This document shows, in pieces, positions 32,231-42,159 of a stretch of DNA of 64,000 nucleotides. A program made the translations under genes and the position numbers. Source of the DNA: a virus. Within the stretch, counting starts at the first letter, position 1. Every line of letters starts with the position of its first letter. The stretch lies in the IMG/VR virus record IMGVR_UViG_3300028284_000005, positions 1 to 64,000 of that record. One strand, written 5' to 3'. The notes below the pieces were generated by a model. The model saw only the letters and a list, made by a program, of their open reading frames with translations. It did not search any database and was not told where the DNA came from.

Positions 32231-33544
32231 ATGCTAACATATCAAATTACAAAACATAAAAGTAAAGAAGATATTTTACAAGATTCTCTTGTCGGAATAG
32301 AGTTTGAATTTTATTCCGATAAGAGTCTTGAAGATACTCAAAAGGAGCTTGCTCAATTATTAGGTAAAAAGATTAGGCTAGAGGATAAAGCACATAGTGA
32401 CTTTGTGCCAACTGATAAAGAATTTAAAATTGAGCCTGACATGAGTGGTGGTAAAGGTTTGATGGAGCTTGTTACTGGTCCAACACCCTACTCAGTTGCA
32501 AGAAATATAATAATTAAAACACTAGGCTGGATTCAAGAAAATGGATATACTACTGAAAAAAGTTCAATTCACCTAAATTTAAGCTTTGATCCTAAAAAAA
32601 CTGGTAAAAGTAACCTTATTTCTAAAATGGATTCTCTTAAATTTATTCTAGGATTTAATGAAAATGAAGTTTATAAATTATTTCCAAATAGAAAAGATAG
32701 CGTATATGCAAAGTCTGTAAAATGGATAACTCCTAAAATTGATTATAATTATTTTGAAGGACAAAACATTAATTCACATGTGTTTCATTTTGCAACTGAA
32801 AAATATTATGGAGTTAACTTTGAAAAACTACAACAAGGTTATTTAGAATTTAGATATATTGGTGGTAAAGACTATGAAAAGAAAACTACTAATATTTTAT
32901 ACTTATTAGATCGTTTCCTATTACAACTTTGGTCAATTGCTCATCAAGCTAAGTATACTGATTTAAATTATATTGAACTTAAAAAAATTCTTAATAAAAA
33001 CCATAAGTTTACTGAAATATTAAAAGATTGGAGAAGGTTAAAAGACTATTATCCTGAAATTAATCTCTATGTTGATTTAAAAAATAATGAAAAAATAATA
33101 GATATGTATTGGCCGAAAATATTAATGGAGGTTGTTCGGTTAATTAGTCATGGTGGATTAAAAGAAGGAGATATTAATTATGATAGTGATATTAGTAGAG
33201 TACAGTTAAATGGTGGTAAATTGCCATTTTGTTTTGGTTTAAGTAATTATGATTTTATTGACTGTGAGATTGCAGGTTCTATAAGTTTTTGTGATATTTT
33301 TAGAAGTCAAGTTAGTAATGCAAATATGATAAGATGTAACTTATATCAAGGTACATCGGTTGAAGGTAGTAAAGTAGAATCATGTTATGTTAACCAAACA
33401 TGTGAAGTTAAAAATAGTTATGTGTTTCAGTGGGATTCTGTATTTAAAGGTAAAATGATTGGTGGAATATTTAGACATGGTCAAATAGGTAGAGAGGCAG
33501 AGTTCGATGGCACTGAAATAATAACAAGTAAAAAAATTAATTAA
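32231..33544 (+). CDS. Amidoligase-like enzyme fused to a beta-helix
   Basis: 437 residues. The N-terminal 240 residues match the amidoligase pattern (Pfam Amidoligase_2, glutamine-synthetase-like COOH-NH2 ligase fold): VGIEFEFYSD (21-30, metal-binding acidic pair), KIEPDMSGGKGLMELVTGP (66-84), SSIHLNLSFD (111-120, His) and LEFRYIGGKDY with an Arg (about 205). A helical section follows. The C-terminal 100 residues are pentapeptide-like repeats (YDFIDCEIAGSISFC; NANMIRCNLYQGTSVEGSKV) that should form a right-handed beta-helix. Such enzymes join amines to carboxylates using ATP. The enzyme lies in the baseplate operon; the substrate is unknown. Confidence 0.72.
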   Translation: MLTYQITKHKSKEDILQDSLVGIEFEFYSDKSLEDTQKELAQLLGKKIRLEDKAHSDFVPTDKEFKIEPDMSGGKGLMELVTGPTPYSVARNIIIKTLGWIQENGYTTEKSSIHLNLSFDPKKTGKSNLISKMDSLKFILGFNENEVYKLFPNRKDSVYAKSVKWITPKIDYNYFEGQNINSHVFHFATEKYYGVNFEKLQQGYLEFRYIGGKDYEKKTTNILYLLDRFLLQLWSIAHQAKYTDLNYIELKKILNKNHKFTEILKDWRRLKDYYPEINLYVDLKNNEKIIDMYWPKILMEVVRLISHGGLKEGDINYDSDISRVQLNGGKLPFCFGLSNYDFIDCEIAGSISFCDIFRSQVSNANMIRCNLYQGTSVEGSKVESCYVNQTCEVKNSYVFQWDSVFKGKMIGGIFRHGQIGREAEFDGTEIITSKKIN

Positions 33545-33545
33545 A

Positions 33546-34391
33546 ATGAGCGATATTAGAAGCGGCGATAATATAGATTTAAGTCAAGGTAGAGACTATG
33601 GCACTGATTGTTTAACTGAATTCTTAAATGAAATTGGTTCGGAAATAACAGGAGCATGTATGGTACCTCTTAATTTGCCACAAGCTGAAATAATAAACAT
33701 TATAAAAAGAGCAGTAAAATGGTTCAGAAAAAATTATGAATATAGTCTTAGAGAAAACTATTTCCATGTACCTAATGGAGTTTTTGATAGTCAAAGTTTT
33801 AAGACTACAAGAACTTTAAACTTTCCTAAAGAAGATGCAACATCAGGGGCAGGCGAAGTATTTTCAATATATGGAGTATATGACCTTGCATCTGGTTGGA
33901 ACACTGGTGGTGGTGGTTTAGATTTAAGATTTAGTAGTGGTGCAGATTTTAATATTGAAAAAATGTTTTTTAGCAATTCGTTTGCTGGAACAGGAGCTGC
34001 TGAATCCGCAGAAGAACTTCAATATTATGTAATTAATCAAAGTTATTTTGATATGGCTCGTCAAATCTTAGAGAACCCTTTAAGTTTTCACTATTCACAA
34101 TTAACCGGTCAACTTAAATTTATGGGTGATACTCCTAAGGGAGATGTGATAATTGAATGTTATGAAAGTATAGAAAACTGTGCGCTATACAATGATGAGG
34201 TATTTTTTAGATATGTTTCTGCTAAGGTAAAGCAGGCGGTTGGTGCTAAATTAGGAGTCTTTAAATTCTCTTTACCAGGCGGGGTTGAAATAGACTATGA
34301 CGGTATTAAAGGTATGGGTGATGAGGAAATGGAAAGAGTACTTGAAGAAATTAAAGGAGACGAAGGTGTCGATTGGATGTTTCACTCATAA
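33546..34391 (+). CDS. Virion structural protein, neck- or adaptor-like
   Basis: 281 residues, acidic. An N-terminal helical region (LPQAEIINIIKRAVKWFRKN; YEYSLRENYFHVPNG) is followed by a beta-rich part with a Gly/Ser-rich loop, then a helix (EELQYYVINQSYFDMARQIL) and the end strand KGDVIIECYESIEN. The opening helix pattern LPxxxIxxIIxxAxxWFxxNYE recurs in head-tail or neck proteins of some large phages. Position before gp25 and gp6 favours a virion role. Not securely assigned. Confidence 0.5.
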   Translation: MSDIRSGDNIDLSQGRDYGTDCLTEFLNEIGSEITGACMVPLNLPQAEIINIIKRAVKWFRKNYEYSLRENYFHVPNGVFDSQSFKTTRTLNFPKEDATSGAGEVFSIYGVYDLASGWNTGGGGLDLRFSSGADFNIEKMFFSNSFAGTGAAESAEELQYYVINQSYFDMARQILENPLSFHYSQLTGQLKFMGDTPKGDVIIECYESIENCALYNDEVFFRYVSAKVKQAVGAKLGVFKFSLPGGVEIDYDGIKGMGDEEMERVLEEIKGDEGVDWMFHS

Positions 34392-34410
34392 AAAAATGGA
34401 TAAATAATAA

Positions 34411-34764
34411 ATGGAACTGTATATTAAGACACCTGAAGATCCAAACTTTGACCTAAAGGGAGTAGACATTGATAGTGAGTTAGGACAATTACTTACTCAA
34501 ATTGAGACTATTCTTTTTACGAATAAAGGTGAAGTTTTAAATGATCGTAATTTTGGTGCAAGTTTAGAAACTTTAATATATGACTTTCATTTTAACGAAT
34601 TTGAAATAAAAAGAACAGTTAATGAACAACTTGAAATATATTGTCCATTAGCTGAAAAATACAACGTTGAAGTAGATGTTACTTTTACCAGAGGAGAAGT
34701 AAGAGATATTGCTCAAATAAACGTTATTGTCGATACACAATATATGGTCGGCGTAAGGATATAA
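34411..34764 (+). CDS. Baseplate wedge protein gp25-like
   Basis: 117 residues, the typical gp25 length. DLKGVDIDSELGQLLTQIET then ILFTNKGEVLNDRNFGASLE and a final ADIxxQINVIVDTQYMVGVRI-like strand (DIAQINVIVDTQYMVGV) are the GPW/gp25 family layout, with the conserved Glu-Arg (LNDRNFGA) region. gp25 joins gp6 and gp53 in the wedge core and starts sheath assembly. The gp6-like gene follows 15 bases later, the same order as in many T4-like phages. Confidence 0.88.
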   Translation: MELYIKTPEDPNFDLKGVDIDSELGQLLTQIETILFTNKGEVLNDRNFGASLETLIYDFHFNEFEIKRTVNEQLEIYCPLAEKYNVEVDVTFTRGEVRDIAQINVIVDTQYMVGVRI

Positions 34765-34779
34765 TATTAGAAAAAAGAA

Positions 34780-36633
34780 ATGGCAGACTTAAATTTTTTA
34801 GATAAAGCAAGGATAACAGCTACTGAAATAGTTCAAGATACAAGAACATACTTGACTAGAACTTATAAAAATGCCGGTAATTATTTTACAAATTCATCAC
34901 CATTTTCACAGATATTAAATGTAATGGCTGAAATGAATGAGATGCTCATGTTCTATATAGAGGATGCAACTGTCGAACAAAATATTTATACAGCTCAGCA
35001 ACCTGAATCTATTAGAGGTTTAGCAAGACTCACAGGGCATGATGCTACAAGAGGTTTTGCAGCAACCGGTGAAATACGTTTTAGATGGAAAGCAGGTGCA
35101 GGTGATGATGTTGCTGGTAGTAATTTAATTATTAGTCCAAATACTAAAATACAATATGATAACAATGGTTTAACTTATTTTTTAAGAACAGATAAAGATG
35201 AGTTTTTATTACCAAAAAGTAGCAGTAATTGGGTTAGGGCAAGCATTATTCAAGGAGAGGTTGAAAATCAAACTCAAACAGGTACTGGTGAAAGTATGCA
35301 AAGTTTTAATATTCAAACAAATGGAGCAACTGATCATAGTTTAGTTAAAATATCAGTAAATGGTGAACAATGGACTAAATTTAATTCATTATATGAAATG
35401 CTAGCAACTGATAAAGGTTATTTAGTAAAAACTGGAATTAGTGGTGGTATTGATGTTTATTTTGGAACAGGTAATTTTGGCATTGTGCCTCCTAGCGGAT
35501 CTACTATTGAAATAGAGTATGTTAAATGTCAAGGAGCTGAAGGTAATTTAAATCAGGCAGGTGACCTTACATTTAAATGGGTTGATGAGGGTAAAGATAG
35601 TACGGGTGAAACACATGATTTAAACGAACTATTAGATGTTGAAACAAGTACTACACCTTTTATGGGAGCAGATTCTGAAAATACTGAATTTACAAAGTTA
35701 ATGGCTCCATTGGCAAGTAAAAGTTTTGTACTTGCAAATCCAGACGCTTATGAATATTTTTTAAGTAGATATGCACAATTTAGTTATTTAGATGCATACA
35801 ATACTACCAACGATGGATATTTAGACGATGATAACGTTATTTATATTTTTGCAATTCCTGATTTAGAAAAGAGATTGTTAAAAGGTACAGATTATTTTTC
35901 AGTTGATGAAAGCGAGTTTTTCTTTGGTAAAGATGAAACAGATAGAATGCTTGGCGTAATTGAAGACAGTGGTCAACAAATGGTTACAAGTGAAGCAATC
36001 TTTGTACAACCCGAAGCTGTTAAATATAGAATGGACGTTTCAATTAGATGGTTTGAAGGATTTAAGCAACAAGATATTTTTAATGACATTAGAGCGGCTA
36101 TCTCAAATTATCTAATAAAAATTGTACGTAGAGACAAACTGCCTAAGAGTGATATTATTGCAATTATAGAAGGTATTGAAGGTGTAGATGCAGTAAATGT
36201 ACAATTTGTATCAAGTATTGAAGAGCAAGCAAGAAAAGATGGATATTATACTTATAATCAAGTTACTGTAACGCCGTCAACTCCAGAATTAGAAGGAGCA
36301 GATGGAGATCAAAAGAGACTAGTATTTTTTAAGAGAACTGAAGAAACTAAGAAAGTAATATTAGACAACCCTGAATTATTAGTACCAGTAACTGGCGAAC
36401 AGGCAATAAAAGATTGGTATAATAAAATAGGACTTGATAAATATGGAGATATTATTTTAGATAAGCAAGAGGTTGCAATATTTAGAGGCGGATGGGAAGA
36501 TAGAGATGGAGAACTAGTAAAAGATGAGCCAACAATTGGAGAAATGGCTTCATTATCAGTTTACTTCGATAACCCTCCAGTGCCAAGAACAATTTATACA
36601 AGAGTTCAGGCAGGAAATAGAAGATCTAACTAA
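34780..36633 (+). CDS. Baseplate wedge protein gp6-like (baseplate J family)
   Basis: 617 residues, close to T4 gp6. The N-terminal helix (FLDKARITATEIVQDTRTYL) then SSPFSQILNVMAEMNEMLMF and TAQQPESIRGLARLTGHDATRG match the gp6/GpJ start with its Asn/Asp and ARLTG motif. The middle has beta-strands, and the C-terminal domain has DVSIRWFEGFKQQDIFNDIR and PKSDIIAIIEGIEGVDAVNV, the dimer domain typical of baseplate J proteins. gp6 dimers form the inner ring around the hub. Confidence 0.87.
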   Translation: MADLNFLDKARITATEIVQDTRTYLTRTYKNAGNYFTNSSPFSQILNVMAEMNEMLMFYIEDATVEQNIYTAQQPESIRGLARLTGHDATRGFAATGEIRFRWKAGAGDDVAGSNLIISPNTKIQYDNNGLTYFLRTDKDEFLLPKSSSNWVRASIIQGEVENQTQTGTGESMQSFNIQTNGATDHSLVKISVNGEQWTKFNSLYEMLATDKGYLVKTGISGGIDVYFGTGNFGIVPPSGSTIEIEYVKCQGAEGNLNQAGDLTFKWVDEGKDSTGETHDLNELLDVETSTTPFMGADSENTEFTKLMAPLASKSFVLANPDAYEYFLSRYAQFSYLDAYNTTNDGYLDDDNVIYIFAIPDLEKRLLKGTDYFSVDESEFFFGKDETDRMLGVIEDSGQQMVTSEAIFVQPEAVKYRMDVSIRWFEGFKQQDIFNDIRAAISNYLIKIVRRDKLPKSDIIAIIEGIEGVDAVNVQFVSSIEEQARKDGYYTYNQVTVTPSTPELEGADGDQKRLVFFKRTEETKKVILDNPELLVPVTGEQAIKDWYNKIGLDKYGDIILDKQEVAIFRGGWEDRDGELVKDEPTIGEMASLSVYFDNPPVPRTIYTRVQAGNRRSN

Positions 36634-36902
36634 TGGGACTATACGATGATTTATATAAATATAAGAGAGTAAAGCTTTATGATGTTAGAAAAAACATTAA
36701 AAATAAAAAGAAGCACCTAGGTTATAATTATGAAAACTCCTTAATTTTTAATTTTATTTCTAGACATGTTTGGAGAAATGACAGAGTATATGATTTTTTA
36801 GGTTTTTGTACAGATTATTATTATAACACTATTAAACAAATACGTGTAATGAAAAATTGGAAAAATTTCACTGCAAAAAAAGACGATAAAACAATACGAT
36901 GA
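36633..36902 (+). CDS. Small basic hypothetical protein
   Basis: 89 residues. It starts in the gp6 stop (TAATG) and overlaps the next gene by 4 bases. Rich in Tyr, Lys and Asn (YDDLYKYKRVKLYDVRKNIK; FCTDYYYNTIKQIRVMKNWK). No family recognised; the coupling suggests a wedge component. Confidence 0.57.
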   Translation: MGLYDDLYKYKRVKLYDVRKNIKNKKKHLGYNYENSLIFNFISRHVWRNDRVYDFLGFCTDYYYNTIKQIRVMKNWKNFTAKKDDKTIR

Positions 36903-39646
36903 GTAAATATTCTGGTTTAAGATTTTTTAATGGAGTTGAGAATGAATTAAATCTCAAATATGATAGTATTACTGAGAAATGGGACGGTACGGTTTATCTA
37001 TCAGAGGTGTCAACTGGTCTCTATGAAACATTTAATTTGTTTATGGTTGAGGAATTGGTAGATAGTAATGGTCTAGTAGTGTATGGCACTCCAATATCGA
37101 ATGACTCAAATGGTAGTAATTTTAAATTTAGCTGGAAGGATGATGTTTATTCAAGTCAAGATCTATTTATATATGGTACAAGATTAGAAGACAATACTAT
37201 TAAAGTGCAAACCTTAGATAGTCTAACAATTCAAGTATTAGATCACACCAATGTAGTTTCTGTTATTAATGGGATTAAAACAGTTTCTACATATACTAAT
37301 AATGCATTACAAACAAACATTGCCCTATCTTCTGAAAGCGAAAGTAGACATGAAAGAGTTTTAATTATAACAGATGATTTTGATGGACATATTGTTGCTG
37401 AAATTAAAGTATATGGAGAAACCGTTGGAGAAGATGAGAGATTAAAGGACTTATTACAAAATATGGGTGCTACCCTTGATGATGGTGATTTTATAATTTT
37501 TAAAGAGCATGATATTAATGAGATGGGAATCGACTGGAGGCTCATGAATCAAAAAAGAAGAGAGCTACTTTTAGAATTACATAATATTAAACCATTCATT
37601 GGAACTTATAAAGCTGTATTAAATGCAATTGATTTTTTTGGCTACAATAATATTACACTTAAAGAATATTGGCTAAATATAAATCAAGATAGTGATAGCT
37701 TTGGAAAACTAAAGGCGGTGTCAGTTCCAGATAAAAATGCAGGATTTAGTTATAAGAAAAGAAAGCAATTTAATTTGCCTTCTACTACAATGAAGAAAAC
37801 AAGTCGTTTTTCTTTAGTCTATAAATTAAATGAACCCAATGGATCATTTGATTATTGGGATATTCCTACAGTTGATGAGGTATTTGATTTTACTCCGGAA
37901 GAAATTTTAATAAAATTATACGGTCTTAAGAATAAACTACAAAAAGAATACCTTCCACTTCAAGCAAAAATTGTAGATATTGTAGGTGAAGGAAGTTATT
38001 TTGATCAAAAGAATTTAAACGTTTGGAATAATCAACAACCGATTGTTTCATTCAATGAAGGTAAAGATGTTGAATTTAAGGTTTATCCAGAAGGTAAACA
38101 ACTTTATATTGAAGACTATGCACTTGTATCTAATAATGATATTTTAATAGACAATGTAAATTTTGAACCTATTTCACTAGATGGCTTCGGAAATCTTAAC
38201 GAAACTGAATATGAAACTTTATTATCAGATTTTGAAACATTTTACAATAACTATTATATAAATAAAAAGGAAACTTTTAACAATGACACGGATGGAGAGC
38301 ACTCAATTCCTGTAGGCTGTCCAATAATCTTAGAATGTACTTCACTTCCACAAGAATGGGAATTTGCAAACTTTACATGGTTTGATGCATTAGATTCAAC
38401 AGTTACTTGGGATAACTGGTGGAAGCAACATGTTTATGAGTTAGAATGGGTAGTTACTGGACCTAAAGGATATTCACAAAGTTTTAGAGGTAGTATTGGT
38501 TACTATGAGACAGATGGTACATTCCATCCTGGATATTTAAGGTTTCCGATGATTGTACCCTTTGAAGGAGACTATAGCGTAGAGCTAAGAATGTATGACC
38601 TTCAAGGAATTATGAGTTTTAGAAAAGAGTCAGACTTCTTTAACGTTAAGGTAAAGCCACTTGAAATATATGGAATTTACCAATGGAAAGAAGATAACAG
38701 ATGGAAAGATTGGAAAACTGATTGGAATAAAACAGGAGGTTATTGGAACCTACCTACTGAAAATTTACAAAAAGTTGAAGATAGTTTTCAATCTTTATAT
38801 TTAACAATGGATAGAGCTAATTATGTACATGATGAAAGTCAAGGTAAAATATTTAGTACTGTTAAAAGATATGTAGATAGAGATCCTGTTAATTTAACAG
38901 GTTATGGTGAAACTACCGGACCTTATGTTTGGAATGAAATGGATCCAGTTAGATGGGTGGATGGAAAATATAATTGGTGGGATGCCACTAGAATCGGTGC
39001 TGATTTGACGGCAAGTTTTAAAATAAACGCAATTCAACAAGGTAGCGTTTTAACTATTACACATAAAAACCCTACTACGAATTTAATTGAAACAGGAACT
39101 CACACTTTAATTGCAACAACTCCTACTAATAACTCAGATCTTTTAGGTTGGCAAGCAGTGGCTAATGAATTGAATACATCTACTGATTCTATTATTAGTA
39201 AGTTTAATTATAACCCAGTATTTGAAGATACTAATGACGATGGTACTAATGATATATTTAAATTTTTAATATGTGTAGGAAAAGATTATTCTTATAAATA
39301 TGATTTTGAAGATGTGACAATAACTAATGGAACTGTTTATGGCAAAATAAACTATGTTAGATATAACCCAACATTCGATACTGTAAGAATTATTAACGGG
39401 AGTGCAGAGGTAGAAAGATCAACACATGTTACATTTGCATTAGATAAAACACAAATGCCAGGTATTAAAAACCCAGTTTGGAAAATATATAAAAATAGTA
39501 GCCAAGAAGAACATGATATATATTATGATAATATGTGGTTAACATATATCTTTAAAGAGCCCGGTTCGTATAGAATTTCGGCTGAAATAAAAGATACAAA
39601 TGGTAACAGGAATGAAACCATTAGAAACATGATAATTGTAAAATAA
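36899..39646 (+). CDS. Baseplate wedge protein gp7-like
   Basis: 915 residues (T4 gp7 is 1032). The segment IGIDWRLMNQKRRELLLELH-like region (NEMGIDWRLMNQKRRELLLE) followed by IKPFIGTYKAVLNAIDFFGY and NITLKEYWLN is the conserved gp7 core of a helix, PFIG(S/T)YK and FFGYxD/NxxLKEYW. The rest is beta-rich, with Trp-rich stretches (WFDALDSTVTWDNWWKQH) and Ig-like end strands. gp7 spans the wedge from the inner ring to the periphery. Order gp25, gp6, gp7 fits T4. Confidence 0.78.
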   Translation: MSKYSGLRFFNGVENELNLKYDSITEKWDGTVYLSEVSTGLYETFNLFMVEELVDSNGLVVYGTPISNDSNGSNFKFSWKDDVYSSQDLFIYGTRLEDNTIKVQTLDSLTIQVLDHTNVVSVINGIKTVSTYTNNALQTNIALSSESESRHERVLIITDDFDGHIVAEIKVYGETVGEDERLKDLLQNMGATLDDGDFIIFKEHDINEMGIDWRLMNQKRRELLLELHNIKPFIGTYKAVLNAIDFFGYNNITLKEYWLNINQDSDSFGKLKAVSVPDKNAGFSYKKRKQFNLPSTTMKKTSRFSLVYKLNEPNGSFDYWDIPTVDEVFDFTPEEILIKLYGLKNKLQKEYLPLQAKIVDIVGEGSYFDQKNLNVWNNQQPIVSFNEGKDVEFKVYPEGKQLYIEDYALVSNNDILIDNVNFEPISLDGFGNLNETEYETLLSDFETFYNNYYINKKETFNNDTDGEHSIPVGCPIILECTSLPQEWEFANFTWFDALDSTVTWDNWWKQHVYELEWVVTGPKGYSQSFRGSIGYYETDGTFHPGYLRFPMIVPFEGDYSVELRMYDLQGIMSFRKESDFFNVKVKPLEIYGIYQWKEDNRWKDWKTDWNKTGGYWNLPTENLQKVEDSFQSLYLTMDRANYVHDESQGKIFSTVKRYVDRDPVNLTGYGETTGPYVWNEMDPVRWVDGKYNWWDATRIGADLTASFKINAIQQGSVLTITHKNPTTNLIETGTHTLIATTPTNNSDLLGWQAVANELNTSTDSIISKFNYNPVFEDTNDDGTNDIFKFLICVGKDYSYKYDFEDVTITNGTVYGKINYVRYNPTFDTVRIINGSAEVERSTHVTFALDKTQMPGIKNPVWKIYKNSSQEEHDIYYDNMWLTYIFKEPGSYRISAEIKDTNGNRNETIRNMIIVK

Positions 39647-39661
39647 AAAAATAAAATAAAA

Positions 39662-40210
39662 ATGGCGGTTACAGAAATTTTAGGAACAGATTCGCTTTCA
39701 TCATCAAGAATTACACTTAATGATAACTTTACTCTAATTGAAGACGAAATAACAAGTTTAAAGGGGTATTTAGATCCAACAGCTTTAACTCTATCAGGGG
39801 TTACAATATCAACTAGTCAAATTACAGTAGATGGAGGAACAGCAATAAATGCTAGTTCAGCTACATTTGGAGTTGCAACTACTCTTAGTAATGAAGTTAA
39901 TATTAGTGCAGGTATCACAAAGGATGGAATTAATGGAACATCTTCAGCAGGACTTACATCACTTCCTGTTAACCTTTTTAGTTCTACTTATTTTGTAGAT
40001 ACAGCAAGTGGAGCGACTCCGCTAGTTTTATCAGCAAGTACAGTAGTTGGAAAAGAAATTACATTAATTGCAACAACTGCAGGTGATATTGAAGCTACTA
40101 ACGTTGCAGGTGCAACTAGTATTGCGATAATACAAAACGGAACACTTACTCTAAGATCAGATGGTACATCATGGTATATCATTGGTTCTTATGGAACAAC
40201 AATTGCGTAA
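39662..40210 (+). CDS. Small fibre-like baseplate protein
   Basis: 182 residues. The start SSSRITLNDNFTLIEDEITS is a helix of the kind seen before fibre shafts (seen in many baseplate-bound short fibres as LNxNFxLIxxEI). The rest is low-complexity beta sequence (TLSGVTISTSQITVDGGTAI), and the end LRSDGTSWYIIGSYGTTIA is a fibre tip signature. It lies between wedge genes, so probably a trimeric accessory on the baseplate. Confidence 0.6.
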   Translation: MAVTEILGTDSLSSSRITLNDNFTLIEDEITSLKGYLDPTALTLSGVTISTSQITVDGGTAINASSATFGVATTLSNEVNISAGITKDGINGTSSAGLTSLPVNLFSSTYFVDTASGATPLVLSASTVVGKEITLIATTAGDIEATNVAGATSIAIIQNGTLTLRSDGTSWYIIGSYGTTIA

Positions 40211-40227
40211 AAAAATTATAAGAATAA

Positions 40228-42156
40228 ATGGCTACACCATTAGTTAGAATACCTCAAATTCAAGGAGGAACAATATACGCTTTTGCAAGTGGGACTAGAG
40301 ATTTGACAAGAGCTTTCAATAACCCAGATATTAAATTTGAGTTTAGTAAATATGCTCTTTTAGATATTCCTAATTTTGAAACAGCAGTTGCTGGTAAAAA
40401 TACAATGGACTTTACAAATATGTTAGATTATTCTGGTCTACCATATACCTTAAAGGGAGATGCTGGCCATGATTTTGCTAACACTTTTCAAAACTATGCA
40501 CTTAACTTAGAAGAAGAGCTTTTACAAGACGATGATTTTGATAGCACGTTATATGGTTCAGATGCAGAAAAAATATTTTTTAAATGGCTAGAAGCTGCAG
40601 GTGCAGTTAGATTTAAAACTGCAGATTCTAATGACGCCATTGGTGGTGGGTTTTCAATAGAAGAATCAAACGCTTCTGGTACTGGAACGGACTATGATAG
40701 AGTTGTTAAGTATTTAGGAAGTATTGATGTAAATAATGATATTCAATATAAAGGTAATGCATACCACGAGGTGTATATTAATGTTCCCTCGGGTGTTGGA
40801 TATACTCCAACAGTATTATTTAACAATTCTCTTTATAATGCCTCTGGTAATAAGGTTTATACAGAAGCAGAAATTAGCGGCAGAGGTGGTCAAACACACC
40901 CTGATCCTAATATGGATCTAGAAACTTTAGTAGATATTGCTGGAATAACACCTTATTATGATATAGATGCTAATACTGCTTCTAATTTTGGAATTGATTG
41001 GAGCGTTACAAATTATAGTGCAATTGCAAATAATTCAGATCTTAATACTTTACAAGATTATGCTAAACAAGGCGGAGACTTTAGGTTTAATGCAGTTCTT
41101 GTTTATTATGATCTATATAGTGAGTCGATATCTTCTAATAGAGAAACTAATTTATACGGTATATTAATATTAGATAATCCTCAAGATAATCCTAGTGCAG
41201 CGAACAGTTCTTACATTCCTGAACTTATTAAATATAAGCCAAATGAAATTACTGGATTAAATGGAAATGCATTCGGCCTTAAGTTAAATATTAAATTTAA
41301 TTCATCTCTTGATAATGTTGGTGTTGAAGTTAATATTAATGACTTTACTACATTCTCAATGGATTTATTTATGGATACGACGAGTGCGTTAGAGAATGCT
41401 GCTAAATTATTATCAGATGCAAACTCAAGATATACAAGGATTGCAAATAGAGTAGATGAATTAGAAAACTTAGTAATGTCAATGGATTCAAGTACTGAAA
41501 TGCTAAGCAGAATAAGTTCATTAGAAACAGATTTTCAAAATGCAAGCGCAAACCTTGCAGATAGTGATAGTTTATTAGATTTAATTACAAGTGCGAATAG
41601 CAGAATTAATCAACTTATTGATGGTACTATTCCATCTGAGGTGCAATATAATGTTGATGTTTTATTTAATGGGCCTGGGATTATTGTTGACAAAACAGTT
41701 CCAAACAAGATTAAAATTAAAAACGATTTAAAAAAGTATGTATTTGGGAAGCCGTTTTTATGGAATGAAAGTACGTTAACCGTTTATAATGAAATCACAG
41801 ATGCAAATCAATATGATCCTGCGAATGCAACTAGTTATGGTATATGGACAAGACTTAAAGAATTTTCAAATCAACTTAGACTTGTAGATAAGACTACTGC
41901 CCAGAAGGCTGATAATAATATTAATATATACATAGATGACAAACTTATAAATTGGAAAGATGGCCAAAGTTATAAGATTGTTTTTGAAAACTTAAATTTA
42001 AACGGTAACAACATTAACGTTTATACTAATTGGAAAGCTGGATATGATAAACTAATTGGAAGTATATCAAATGTACAGGTTGGAAACAATCCATATTTCG
42101 AAATAGTTTGTATAAATGCTGCAATGTTTGAATTTGAAATAGATGTTATAAGATAA
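40228..42156 (+). CDS. Baseplate/tail structural protein, unassigned
   Basis: 642 residues. N-terminal MATPLVRIPQIQGGTIYAFA, a helical and acidic segment, then beta-rich regions, a coiled-coil section (ENAAKLLSDANSRYTRIANR; VDELENLVMSMDSSTEMLSR; ISSLETDFQNASANLADSDS) at about 380-460, and a C-terminal beta domain. The coil suggests a trimer joining two globular parts. Position after gp7 matches T4 gp8 or gp9-gp10, but no clear sequence match is seen. Confidence 0.55.
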   Translation: MATPLVRIPQIQGGTIYAFASGTRDLTRAFNNPDIKFEFSKYALLDIPNFETAVAGKNTMDFTNMLDYSGLPYTLKGDAGHDFANTFQNYALNLEEELLQDDDFDSTLYGSDAEKIFFKWLEAAGAVRFKTADSNDAIGGGFSIEESNASGTGTDYDRVVKYLGSIDVNNDIQYKGNAYHEVYINVPSGVGYTPTVLFNNSLYNASGNKVYTEAEISGRGGQTHPDPNMDLETLVDIAGITPYYDIDANTASNFGIDWSVTNYSAIANNSDLNTLQDYAKQGGDFRFNAVLVYYDLYSESISSNRETNLYGILILDNPQDNPSAANSSYIPELIKYKPNEITGLNGNAFGLKLNIKFNSSLDNVGVEVNINDFTTFSMDLFMDTTSALENAAKLLSDANSRYTRIANRVDELENLVMSMDSSTEMLSRISSLETDFQNASANLADSDSLLDLITSANSRINQLIDGTIPSEVQYNVDVLFNGPGIIVDKTVPNKIKIKNDLKKYVFGKPFLWNESTLTVYNEITDANQYDPANATSYGIWTRLKEFSNQLRLVDKTTAQKADNNINIYIDDKLINWKDGQSYKIVFENLNLNGNNINVYTNWKAGYDKLIGSISNVQVGNNPYFEIVCINAAMFEFEIDVIR

Positions 42157-42159
42157 TAG

